Shown here: piece by piece, positions 1 to 6,215 of the stretch | Numbering within the stretch: the stretch's first letter is position 1 | How the letters are laid out: every line of letters begins with the position of its first letter | From: Oligoflexia bacterium | Lineage (GTDB): Bacteria; Bdellovibrionota; UBA1018; CAIMNF01 | Direction: 5' to 3' | DNA: 6,215 bases | Assembly: GCA_903858975.1 (NCBI GenBank) | Contig: CAIOKW010000348.1 | Span: 1-6,215, forward strand | The notes under the pieces: model-generated | Told to the model about the DNA's origin: nothing | Databases searched by the model: none | Seen by the model: only the letters and a program-made list of their open reading frames with translations | Translations under genes and position numbers: made by a program

Positions 1-383
1 AAGGACCTTACGAATTAGAAGTTTCTTCACCCGGAATTGATCGCCCGCTTCGCAAACCTTCTGACTTCAATCAGTTCCAAGGTGAAGTCGCTCGTCTCAA
101 CACTTTTCGTCCGCTCACTGGAACTGAAACCCAGGCTCCGGATTACAGCGCAAAGAATCCGAAACAGAAAAACTTTTATGGAATCCTTCGTGGATTCGAA
201 AATGAAACTCAGTCCATCCTCTTTGGGATTATCCCTGAAGATGGGACACGGGAAGTCTTTAAAAAGAAATCCAAACCCAAGACTGAAAAACAACCTAAAC
301 CCGAAACCTTGATCCGGGTACCGCTTGAGTTAGTGGCTAAGGCCAACCTTGAGCCCCTGATCGAGATGCCGGAACAAAAGTAA
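1..383 (+). CDS. rimP: Ribosome maturation factor RimP, C-terminal part (5' truncated by window edge)
   Basis: RimP is a cytoplasmic factor that binds the free 30S subunit and helps its late assembly. The reading frame is open from base 3 to the TAA at 381-383, giving 126 residues; the start and most of the N-terminal domain lie outside the window. The first residues, GPYELEVSSPGIDRPLRKP, match the conserved family motif (E. coli has YNLEVSSPGLDRPL). The C-terminal SH3-like domain follows, with KNFYGIL (171-191), a strand-rich stretch, and a final IRVPLELVAKANLEP block that corresponds to the usual I-x-K-A-x-L-x-P ending. Two insertions stand out: about 15 residues at 120-167 and a Lys/Pro-rich stretch at 261-305. 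As in many bacteria it lies immediately before nusA, with a 24-base gap. Identity is secure from the motif plus gene order. Confidence 0.93.
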   Translation, partial: GPYELEVSSPGIDRPLRKPSDFNQFQGEVARLNTFRPLTGTETQAPDYSAKNPKQKNFYGILRGFENETQSILFGIIPEDGTREVFKKKSKPKTEKQPKPETLIRVPLELVAKANLEPLIEMPEQK

Positions 384-394
384 GAACAGGAATA

Positions 395-400
395 AAGGAG
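395..400 (+). promoter_or_regulatory. Ribosome binding site of nusA
   Basis: AAGGAG lies 7 bases before the ATG at 408. It is the strongest Shine-Dalgarno match among the gene junctions here and it fixes the nusA start. It sits wholly in the rimP-nusA gap, so nusA can be initiated independently of rimP translation. Confidence 0.85.
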
Positions 401-407
401 AACAACC

Positions 408-1796
408 ATGAACCTGAGTGAATTAAGCCGAGTGATTGAATCTGTGGGTCGTGATCGCGGAATTAAACGTGAGATTATCGTAAGCGCAATCGAGCAAGCC
501 ATTCTTGCGGCTGCTCAAAAGAAATATGGCCCTCACGCCATTCTCGAAGCTCACTATAATGAAGAGCTCGGTGATGTGGATCTCTACTTATTCAAAAAAG
601 TAGTGGATAGCGATGATGACATGCTTGAAGAATCAGAAGAGATCAAAGTTCAAGATGCACTTGAGCTCGATCCCCAAGCACAAATCGGCGATGAACTCGG
701 AGTAAAAGTTGAAACTCCCCATTTCGGTCGAGTCGATGCTCAAACCGCAAAACAAATCATTTTCCAAAAAGTTCGCGATGCTGAGCGCGACATCATCTTT
801 AATGAGTACATCCCTCTTCGCGGAGAGATCATCTCCGGGATCGCTCGCCGTATGGAACGTGGCAATCTGGTGATCGATTTAGGTAAAACAGACGCTCTTC
901 TTCCAAAGAATGAAATCATCCCTGGCGAAATCTATAAGCCAGGCGATCGCGTTCAAGCGATCCTTGTCGATGTTGTGACGACAACTAAAGGCCCTGCCCT
1001 TTATATCAGCCGCACCAACCCCAAGTACCTCATGAAATTATTTGAACAAGAAGTACCTGAGATCCGCGATGGCATCATCGAAATCAAGATGTGCTCACGC
1101 GAACCCGGTTCACGCGCAAAAATGGCCGTTGTGTCGAAAGATCGTGATATCGATCCAGTAGGCGCATGCGTCGGAATGAAAGGCGTTCGAGTTCAACAAG
1201 TCATTCAAGAACTCAAAGGCGAGAAAATCGACATTATCCCTTGGTCAGATAACCCAATGGTATTTGCTCGATCTGCTCTTTCTCCTGCTGAAATCTCTTC
1301 AATCCGTATTGATGAGCGCACTAAAGCAATGGAAATCATGGTTGAAGACACCCAGCTTTCACTTGCGATTGGTAAGCGCGGACAAAACGTCCGTCTTGCA
1401 GCGCAAATCACTGGCTGGAAACTGGATATCATTTCAAAAACCAAGCTTCAAAAACGAGTTCAAGACGCAATCACGAACCTCATGAACCTTGAAGGTATGA
1501 ATGAAACTCAGGCTCGTGCTTTGGCTCAAGTCGGTGTTCTCAATATCCGCCAAGTTGCTGAAACCAATATCGGGGTACTGGCAAAAGTACCAGGCTTTGA
1601 AGACCGCGAAGTCGCTGAGCGCTACAAAGCAAAAGCTCAATCTCTAGTGGATGAAGGCGCTCCATTCGTAAATGGCGTGCAACCGACTGTGAATGTAAGC
1701 GGTGGAGAAAGCGATACAAAAGCAACCGCTTCTGAAAAACTTAAAGAAATGATTCAACAAGCAGAAGGTATCTCTGCTGAAGGAGCAACTGAATGA
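408..1796 (+). CDS. nusA: Transcription termination/antitermination factor NusA
   Basis: NusA binds RNA polymerase and nascent RNA, modulating pausing, intrinsic and Rho-dependent termination, and antitermination on rRNA operons. The 462 residues show the full core: an N-terminal polymerase-binding domain (about 1-130, ending near FQKVRDAERDIIFNEY), an S1 domain (about 139-205, from GEIISGIARR), KH1 with its GxxG loop GMKG at 256-259, and KH2 with GKRG at 322-325 followed by QNVRLAAQITGW. A single helix-hairpin-helix-type domain follows at about 348-412, with LEGMNETQARALAQVGV and VPGF. The last 45 or so residues are polar and probably disordered. E. coli NusA (495 residues) has two acidic AR repeats at the C-terminus; this protein is shorter and lacks that arrangement. 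The ATG at 408 has a good ribosome binding site. Its stop overlaps the infB start as ATGA, with no ylxR or L7Ae-like gene between. Confidence 0.98.
   Translation: MNLSELSRVIESVGRDRGIKREIIVSAIEQAILAAAQKKYGPHAILEAHYNEELGDVDLYLFKKVVDSDDDMLEESEEIKVQDALELDPQAQIGDELGVKVETPHFGRVDAQTAKQIIFQKVRDAERDIIFNEYIPLRGEIISGIARRMERGNLVIDLGKTDALLPKNEIIPGEIYKPGDRVQAILVDVVTTTKGPALYISRTNPKYLMKLFEQEVPEIRDGIIEIKMCSREPGSRAKMAVVSKDRDIDPVGACVGMKGVRVQQVIQELKGEKIDIIPWSDNPMVFARSALSPAEISSIRIDERTKAMEIMVEDTQLSLAIGKRGQNVRLAAQITGWKLDIISKTKLQKRVQDAITNLMNLEGMNETQARALAQVGVLNIRQVAETNIGVLAKVPGFEDREVAERYKAKAQSLVDEGAPFVNGVQPTVNVSGGESDTKATASEKLKEMIQQAEGISAEGATE
1779..1785 (+). promoter_or_regulatory. Ribosome binding site of infB, inside the nusA 3' end
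   Basis: GAAGGAG lies within the last codons of nusA, 7 bases before the ATG at 1793. It supports choosing the ATG that overlaps the nusA stop, and means that ribosomes finishing nusA cover the infB initiation site. Confidence 0.8.
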
Positions 1797-4756
1797 CGGA
1801 TCGTGAACCCCTTAAGGTATACGAATTAGCCAAGGAGTTAGGGATCGATTCGATTTCATTAGTCGATAAACTTAAGACTCTTGAAATCAATGTGAAAAAT
1901 CACATGAGCGACCTTTCTGACAGCGACGCAGTTAAAGCACGCGACTCTTTGAAGGCTGCAAGTGCCCCTTCTGCGCAAGCAAAAGGGAAAGCGGCGGCAG
2001 CTAAAGTCTCTGCTACCGCTGGAGCTAAAAAAGTAGTGTCTCGACGCGCAAGCGCTGCAACAACTGAAGCGCCTGCAAAGGCTGCCGCTCCCGCAAAAGC
2101 GGCGAGTGCGCCTGTCGCAGCAGAGACTGCTCCCGCTGCAAAGCCTGTGAGAAAACGACTTTCAACGTCAGCCTCTCCTAAAGAAGCAGCGGCTGCAGCA
2201 GCCGCAACTTCAGCCGCTGCAGCCGCTGCAGCATTAGCTGAGTCCAGCAGTTCTACGGTGATCCGCCGAAGAGTGCTCTCCGATGGCGCAACTCAAACTG
2301 TAACCTCGACAATTTCAACCACTACCGGTACCGAGGCCACCCCGGCAGCAGCATCAGCTGCTCCTATGGCTAAAGAAACTCCGGTTGCGTTTGAAGAAGT
2401 TCAAACTGTCGTGGAAACGATGGTTGAAGCACCCATTGAATCTGCAGAAGCAGCTCTCGAAGCGGCCGCTCCAGCGGCAGAAGCAACAGCAGAATCAGTC
2501 CTCACAAAACCTTCAAGCGAAGGAACAGTTGAAACTGTGCGCACCGAAGTGAAAACAGAAGGTGGCAAAATCACCACTTCAGTCATTCGTCGTACCGAAA
2601 TCACTACCCTGACTACCTCTAGCTTAAAAGACGGCAAGAGGGTGGGCGGACTTCGCATCATTGAACAACCCAAAATTCTTCCGAAAACCGCTGCTCGTCC
2701 TGGAACGGACAAACCAGGTCCTTCAGGAGCACCGACTGGGATTACCGGTATCGATGCTAAAGGCAAAGGCGGATTTAAATCGGATCGCGAGGGCTTTAAG
2801 TTTGCCCGAGTCGATAAAGAGAATCTTGACCGAATGGCCGAGGAAGAAGCTCGTAAACGCGGTCCAAAAGCATTTGAGACCGTGATCAAACCAGAAGATG
2901 TTAAATTCTCTGACTACCGCAAGAAAGAGATGATCTTCATTCCTAAACGGAAAAGAGCACCTGTGGGCCGAGACATTAAAAGAACTGAGCTCACCGTAGC
3001 TGCCGCTCACAAACGCGTTGTTGAAATGGGAGACACCATCAAGGTTTCTGACCTCGCTCAACAAATGTCGGTTAAAGCGGGTGATGTGATTAAGAAACTC
3101 ATGGGCCTTGGCACCATGGCGACTATGAATCAGGTCATTGATATTGATACAGCAACGCTTGTAGCGAACGAGTTCCAATTTGAAGTCAAAAACATCGCAT
3201 TCAAAGAGGCTGCGGTTTTAGATCAAGGCGAAGATAAAGCTGAAGATCTGCTTCCACGTCCTCCAGTCGTGACCATCATGGGTCACGTCGATCATGGTAA
3301 GACCACTCTCCTCGACTCCATTCGTGAAGCGAATGTAGCGGGCGGTGAAGCGGGCGGGATCACTCAGCACATTGGTGCATACACCATCCAAAAAGATGGC
3401 AAGATGATCACGTTCATTGATACTCCGGGCCACGAAGCTTTCACCAGCATGCGTGCTCGCGGTGCAAACGTGACCGATATCGTGATTCTGGTTGTTTCTG
3501 CAGATGATGGCGTCATGCCACAAACGCGCGAGGCCCTCTCTCATGCGAAGGCCGCAGGAGTTCCCATCATCGTTGCCGTAAATAAAATTGATAAGCCGGG
3601 CGCAAACCCAGAGAAAATTAAGCAAGGCCTCGCCGAGCTTGACCTTCTCGCCGAAGACTGGGGCGGAGAGACCATTTACGTTCCTGTTTCTGCTCTCAAG
3701 AGAACCAATATTGATAAGCTCCTAGAGAGCATCCTATTGGTCGCTGAAGTTCAGGACTTGAAAGCTAAACGCGACACCCTTGCAAGCGGTGTCGTTCTCG
3801 AGTCACGTATTGAAAAAGGCCGTGGTCCTGTCGCAAGCGCGCTTGTGGATCGTGGAACACTTCGAATTGGCGATATCGTCGTGAGTGGTACCCAGTGGGG
3901 ACGCGTAAAAGCGATGACCAACCATCTTGGCGAATCCGTGAAGGAAGTTCTTCCGGGTATGGCTGCAGAAGTTCTCGGTTTGGATGGAGTTCCGAATGCA
4001 GGTGATCAGTTTGACATCGTAAAAGATGAAAAAGCTGCAACAACACTCGTCGGACACCGTATTCAGGCTGCACGCGATAAGAAACAAATGAGCTCTAAAG
4101 CTTCTATGGAAGACTTATTTGCGCGCGCTCAAGCCGGTGAACTGAAAGAAATGCGAATCATCTTAAAAGCTGACGTGTTTGGCTCAGTTGAGGCCGTGAA
4201 AGAGTCTCTCATCAAACAATCAACCGATAAGGTAAAAGTAAAAGTCATTCTCGCTGCTGCCGGCGGTATCACTGAAAGTGATGTCATGCTCGCAAACGCA
4301 TCTGAAGCAATCATCATCGGCTTTAACGTACGCCCTGAAACCAAGGCTCGTGCCATTGCCGAATCTGAACAGATTGAGATCAAGTGCTACAACATCATCT
4401 ATCAATTATTAGATGACGTGAAACTTGCGATGGCGGGACTTCTCGACAAGAAGAAAGTTGAAACTTATCTTGGTCGAGCTGAAGTTCGTCAAACTTTCTC
4501 AGTACCTAAGGCTGGAACCGTTGCAGGTTGCTTTGTGATTGATGGGAAATTGGTTCGTAACGCTCAAATTCGTTTGTTGCGCGACAGCCGAATCATCTTT
4601 GATGGCAAACTGAACTCACTCAAACGCTTTAAGGATGATGCGAAAGAAGTGGCTCAAGGCTATGAGTGCGGTATGGGCATTGATGGTTACAATGATATTA
4701 AAATTGGTGACCTGATCGAAGCCTACCAAATCGACATGGTTGCTCAGGAACTTTAA
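1793..4756 (+). CDS. infB: Translation initiation factor IF2
   Basis: IF2 is the GTPase that places formyl-Met-tRNA on the 30S subunit and promotes 50S joining. The 987 residues begin with a small IF2_N-type domain (about 5-52, VYELAKELGIDSISLVDKLK), then a long low-complexity linker rich in Ala, Thr, Ser and Glu (about 54-340), then a charged stretch and a second IF2_N domain (about 413-465, DTIKVSDLAQQMSVKAGDVI). The G domain has G1 GHVDHGKT at 497-504, G3 DTPGHE at 543-548, G4 NKID at 597-600 and G5 SAL at 633-635. Domain II starts near 666 (GVVLESRIEKGRGPVA), domain III covers about 766-875, and the C2 domain that binds initiator tRNA carries AGCFV (Cys913) and GYECG (956-960), matching the residues known to contact formyl-Met. 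All key residues are present. It is longer than E. coli IF2 (890), mainly because of the linker. Start ATG overlaps the nusA stop. Confidence 0.98.
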   Translation: MTDREPLKVYELAKELGIDSISLVDKLKTLEINVKNHMSDLSDSDAVKARDSLKAASAPSAQAKGKAAAAKVSATAGAKKVVSRRASAATTEAPAKAAAPAKAASAPVAAETAPAAKPVRKRLSTSASPKEAAAAAAATSAAAAAAALAESSSSTVIRRRVLSDGATQTVTSTISTTTGTEATPAAASAAPMAKETPVAFEEVQTVVETMVEAPIESAEAALEAAAPAAEATAESVLTKPSSEGTVETVRTEVKTEGGKITTSVIRRTEITTLTTSSLKDGKRVGGLRIIEQPKILPKTAARPGTDKPGPSGAPTGITGIDAKGKGGFKSDREGFKFARVDKENLDRMAEEEARKRGPKAFETVIKPEDVKFSDYRKKEMIFIPKRKRAPVGRDIKRTELTVAAAHKRVVEMGDTIKVSDLAQQMSVKAGDVIKKLMGLGTMATMNQVIDIDTATLVANEFQFEVKNIAFKEAAVLDQGEDKAEDLLPRPPVVTIMGHVDHGKTTLLDSIREANVAGGEAGGITQHIGAYTIQKDGKMITFIDTPGHEAFTSMRARGANVTDIVILVVSADDGVMPQTREALSHAKAAGVPIIVAVNKIDKPGANPEKIKQGLAELDLLAEDWGGETIYVPVSALKRTNIDKLLESILLVAEVQDLKAKRDTLASGVVLESRIEKGRGPVASALVDRGTLRIGDIVVSGTQWGRVKAMTNHLGESVKEVLPGMAAEVLGLDGVPNAGDQFDIVKDEKAATTLVGHRIQAARDKKQMSSKASMEDLFARAQAGELKEMRIILKADVFGSVEAVKESLIKQSTDKVKVKVILAAAGGITESDVMLANASEAIIIGFNVRPETKARAIAESEQIEIKCYNIIYQLLDDVKLAMAGLLDKKKVETYLGRAEVRQTFSVPKAGTVAGCFVIDGKLVRNAQIRLLRDSRIIFDGKLNSLKRFKDDAKEVAQGYECGMGIDGYNDIKIGDLIEAYQIDMVAQEL
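2186..2229 (+). repeat. 14-bp perfect inverted repeat in the Ala-coding tract of infB
   Basis: The arms are GCAGCGGCTGCAGC at 2186-2199 and its exact reverse complement at 2216-2229, separated by 16 bases. The left arm also overlaps a smaller hairpin (GCGGCTG 2189-2195 with CAGCCGC 2199-2205). It encodes IF2 residues 132-146, part of two seven-alanine runs (132-138 and 141-147). A GC-rich stem of this length could form in the mRNA, but the pattern may simply be a by-product of mixed GCN alanine codons. Confidence 0.6.
4746..4750 (+). promoter_or_regulatory. Ribosome binding site of rbfA, inside the infB 3' end
   Basis: AGGAA in the final codons of infB lies 6 bases before the ATG at 4757. 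It is a moderate match with correct spacing and supports the start codon that directly follows the infB TAA. Confidence 0.6.
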
Positions 4757-5140
4757 ATGGACGCCATTAGAATTCAACGCATCCAATCCATGATGAAGGA
4801 TGAGCTGACGCTTTTAATTAATCGTCAGCTCAAAGATCCTCGCATCCCTTCTGTTTCTGTAACGAATGTGGAACTGACACGAGACGCGAAACAAGCGACC
4901 GTGTTTATTTCAATTCTTTCCTTGAATCAGACGAGTGCAGATCCAGAACTCATGAAGGACTGCTTGGCTGCCCTGGAAAAATCGAAGGGGTATCTCAAGA
5001 AGTCGATTTCAAAAATCATGCAGCTTCGCTATGTACCTGAGTTCCTTTTTCGTGAAGATAAAGGGCTTGAGAACACCTTGCGCGTTCATGAGCTTCTGAA
5101 ACAACTCTCAGACGAAAAAGCAAATAAGCCTTCTGAATGA
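4757..5140 (+). CDS. rbfA: 30S ribosome-binding factor RbfA
   Basis: RbfA is a small KH-fold protein that binds the immature 30S subunit and assists 16S rRNA 5' end processing and late assembly, notably in the cold. The 127-residue length is normal for the family. Visible family features are the N-terminal helix (IRIQRIQSMMKDELTLLI), DPRIP at 27-31, VSVTNVELTRDAKQATVFIS, and the C-terminal LRYVPEFLFREDKGLENTLRV, close to the usual LRxVPELxFxxD. At the inter-helix kink where the family usually has Ala-x-Gly, this protein has Ser76-Lys77-Gly78. The ATG immediately follows the infB TAA in the same reading frame, so no longer independent start is possible. The stop overlaps truB by four bases. 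Context among rimP, infB and truB agrees with the function. Confidence 0.96.
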   Translation: MDAIRIQRIQSMMKDELTLLINRQLKDPRIPSVSVTNVELTRDAKQATVFISILSLNQTSADPELMKDCLAALEKSKGYLKKSISKIMQLRYVPEFLFREDKGLENTLRVHELLKQLSDEKANKPSE

Positions 5141-6117
5141 GTAGCCCTCTTGCGCCGAGTATTTCGGGCGCACTTCTCATTGATAAGCCACTTCAGCTGA
5201 CTTCAAGTGATGTCGTGACTCGGTTAAAATGGGCACTCATCAATCATGGTTATGCGATCAAAGGGTTTCGAATTGGCCACGGAGGAACCCTTGACCCCTT
5301 CGCGACCGGAGTTCTTGCGATCTTATTCGGAGAGGCAACCAAGCTTGCCGATTGCTATCTTCATTCCATCAAGGCTTATTCGGGTGTCATTCAATTGGGA
5401 TCGAGTACCGAAACGGGTGACCACACGGGAGCGATCAAAGCACAACTCCCCGTTCCTATTCTCAGCTTATCTGAATGGCAATCTCTTGCAGATCAGTTTG
5501 TACTCACGCCTTATTTTCAGACCCCTCCCATGTATTCCGCTAAGAAAAAAGATGGCAAAGCGCTCTACGAGCTTGCTCGCCAAGGGATCGAAATCGAACG
5601 AGAGCCAATTCTTAAGAAAATCGACTCTTTTCGACTCGGAGAATCCGATCACAATCGCCTTAATTTTCAAGTGACCTGTGAGAGTGGGACCTATGTTCGG
5701 GTACTTGCCGAAGACCTTGCCAATCATGCGCATACCGTTTCCCACCTACTGGAACTGAGACGGACCCGCTCGAGTGACCTTCTACTCGAAAACTGCAGCA
5801 CTCTGGAGGAAACGCTTCAGCTCATTGAATCGGGGGCGGAGCTGAAATTACTCAAGAACTTTACTCCACTATCAAAGCTCGCCTCTCACCTTTCCTCACT
5901 CGCCGTGATCGATGCAGAAGCGGCTCAGATCAAACAGGGCCAACATCGCAGCATTGCCCAGATTTTATCGCGCGCTTCGGGTGAAAACACCTCATCTCGC
6001 TACCTTTTAGTCAAACTCAAGGGCAACCCTCTGGCCCTCTTAGAACGAGCCAATCTCGAGAGCCCATTTCGACTTCAACGCGTTTTTAATGACGAAACGA
6101 ATGGGGTTTATCGTTGA
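5137..6117 (+). CDS. truB: tRNA pseudouridine-55 synthase TruB
   Basis: TruB converts uridine-55 in the T-psi-C arm of tRNAs to pseudouridine and acts as a tRNA folding chaperone. The 326 residues have the family motifs in order: GALLIDKPLQLTSSDVV (11-27; the usual KPxGxTS is KPLQLTS here), GHGGTLDPFATGVL with catalytic Asp53, KAY with Tyr81, QTPPMYSAKKKDGKALYELA (from 128), and CESGTYVRVLAEDLA with Arg188. These residues match E. coli His43, Asp48, Tyr76 and Arg181. The C-terminus (about 255-316, ending NPLALLERANLESPFRLQRVF) looks like a short PUA-type RNA-binding domain. The ATG lies directly after an in-frame TGA (5134-5136) and overlaps the rbfA stop, so the start cannot be extended. No Shine-Dalgarno site is visible, so translation is probably coupled to rbfA. 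In many bacteria rpsO follows truB; here it does not. Confidence 0.97.
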   Translation: MSSPLAPSISGALLIDKPLQLTSSDVVTRLKWALINHGYAIKGFRIGHGGTLDPFATGVLAILFGEATKLADCYLHSIKAYSGVIQLGSSTETGDHTGAIKAQLPVPILSLSEWQSLADQFVLTPYFQTPPMYSAKKKDGKALYELARQGIEIEREPILKKIDSFRLGESDHNRLNFQVTCESGTYVRVLAEDLANHAHTVSHLLELRRTRSSDLLLENCSTLEETLQLIESGAELKLLKNFTPLSKLASHLSSLAVIDAEAAQIKQGQHRSIAQILSRASGENTSSRYLLVKLKGNPLALLERANLESPFRLQRVFNDETNGVYR

Positions 6118-6143
6118 CGTGAGGCGGCATTCTGAAGTAGTTT
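6114..6143 (+). promoter_or_regulatory. Possible sigma-70-type promoter after truB (weak)
   Basis: TTGACG at 6114-6119 (five of six matches to the -35 consensus, overlapping the truB stop codon) is followed after 18 bases by TAGTTT at 6138-6143 (three of six matches to the -10 consensus). Transcription would then begin about seven bases later, at or near the GTG at 6150. The -10 element is poor, so this is a suggestion from spacing and context only. Confidence 0.22.
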
Positions 6144-6149
6144 TGCGCC

Positions 6150-6215
6150 GTGAGAACTGCTTTACCTTCCCTCTTATTACTCGTGATCCTTCAACCTGCT
6201 TTAGCCTCTGTTGAA
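6150..6215 (+). CDS. Start of a probable exported protein (3' truncated by window edge)
   Basis: A GTG-initiated frame of 22 codons remains open to the window end. The encoded N-terminus begins with an Arg, continues through a hydrophobic core (LPSLLLLVILQP) and ends in Ala-Leu-Ala followed by SVE, which is a textbook Sec signal peptide with an Ala-x-Ala cleavage site. That pattern is the main evidence that the frame is real. An in-frame TAG at 6138-6140 limits the start, and GTG is the only usual start codon after it. No good Shine-Dalgarno sequence precedes it. The mature protein lies beyond the window, so its function cannot be stated. It appears to be a separate gene from the translation cluster. 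A chance hydrophobic frame is possible. Confidence 0.6.
   Translation, partial: MRTALPSLLLLVILQPALASVE

Noticed and set aside
37..312. Plus-strand 91-residue frame at the left edge
   Set aside because: The frame starting at base 3 encodes the conserved RimP motif; this one is its out-of-frame shadow.
384..407. Internal promoter in the rimP-nusA gap
   Set aside because: The 24-base gap holds a ribosome binding site but no recognisable -35/-10 pair.
2401..2889. Minus-strand 162-residue open frame opposite the infB linker
   Set aside because: It lies wholly inside the well-supported infB gene, has no recognisable motif, and arises from the Ala/Thr-biased codons of the linker read in antisense.
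2366..2940. Internal in-frame ATG codons that might give shorter IF2 forms as in E. coli
   Set aside because: I checked the Met codons in and after the linker; none has a convincing Shine-Dalgarno sequence at the right distance.
2723..3178. Minus-strand 151-residue open frame opposite infB
   Set aside because: It is antisense to the conserved IF2_N region, with no ribosome binding site or family likeness that I can see.
5246..5674. Plus-strand 142-residue open frame in another frame of truB
   Set aside because: It overlaps the catalytic core of TruB, whose motifs are intact; the alternative product is a Ser/Arg/Leu-rich shadow with no motif.
6123..6149. Possible terminator hairpin after truB
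   Set aside because: GGCG-g-CA (6123-6129) can pair with TGCGCC (6144-6149), but the stem is short, bulged, has a 14-base loop and no trailing T run.
6119..6214. Alternative GTG-initiated frame just after truB
   Set aside because: It closes with TGA at 6212-6214 after 31 codons and encodes nothing recognisable, while the overlapping GTG at 6150 gives a clear signal peptide.

Overview
This window carries a conserved bacterial translation and ribosome-maturation operon, all on the + strand: the 3' part of rimP, then nusA, infB, rbfA and truB complete, and at the right edge the first 22 codons of a probable exported protein. Gene order, Shine-Dalgarno sites and ATGA overlaps mark it as bacterial. 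The NusA (one helix-hairpin-helix C-terminal domain), the 987-residue IF2 with a long Ala-rich linker, and the direct nusA-infB junction resemble deltaproteobacterial or Bdellovibrionota-like Gram-negatives. That placement rests on recalled family resemblance only and is tentative. Base composition looks close to balanced, with no obvious compositional break and no sign of a mobile element.

Layout: 1-383 rimP (5' end missing); 384-407 short gap with a strong ribosome binding site; 408-1796 nusA; 1793-4756 infB, overlapping nusA by 4 bases; 4757-5140 rbfA, starting directly after the infB stop codon; 5137-6117 truB, overlapping rbfA by 4 bases; 6118-6149 a short gap with a weak promoter-like pair; 6150-6215 the start of a signal-peptide-bearing ORF that runs off the window. 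No intergenic stretch exceeds 32 bases. The operon promoter must lie upstream of the window, and no convincing terminator is visible after truB.

How the genes work together: RimP and RbfA are 30S maturation factors, NusA couples RNA polymerase to termination, antitermination and rRNA transcription, IF2 delivers initiator tRNA and joins the subunits, and TruB makes pseudouridine-55 in tRNA. Tight packing and start/stop overlaps suggest one transcript with translational coupling.

I see no new defence, mobile or biosynthetic system. The points worth a second look are small: an in-frame TAA-ATG junction between infB and rbfA, a 14-bp perfect inverted repeat in the IF2 linker coding sequence, Lys/Pro-rich insertions in RimP, a truB start with no visible Shine-Dalgarno site, and a possible leaderless exported-protein gene after truB.
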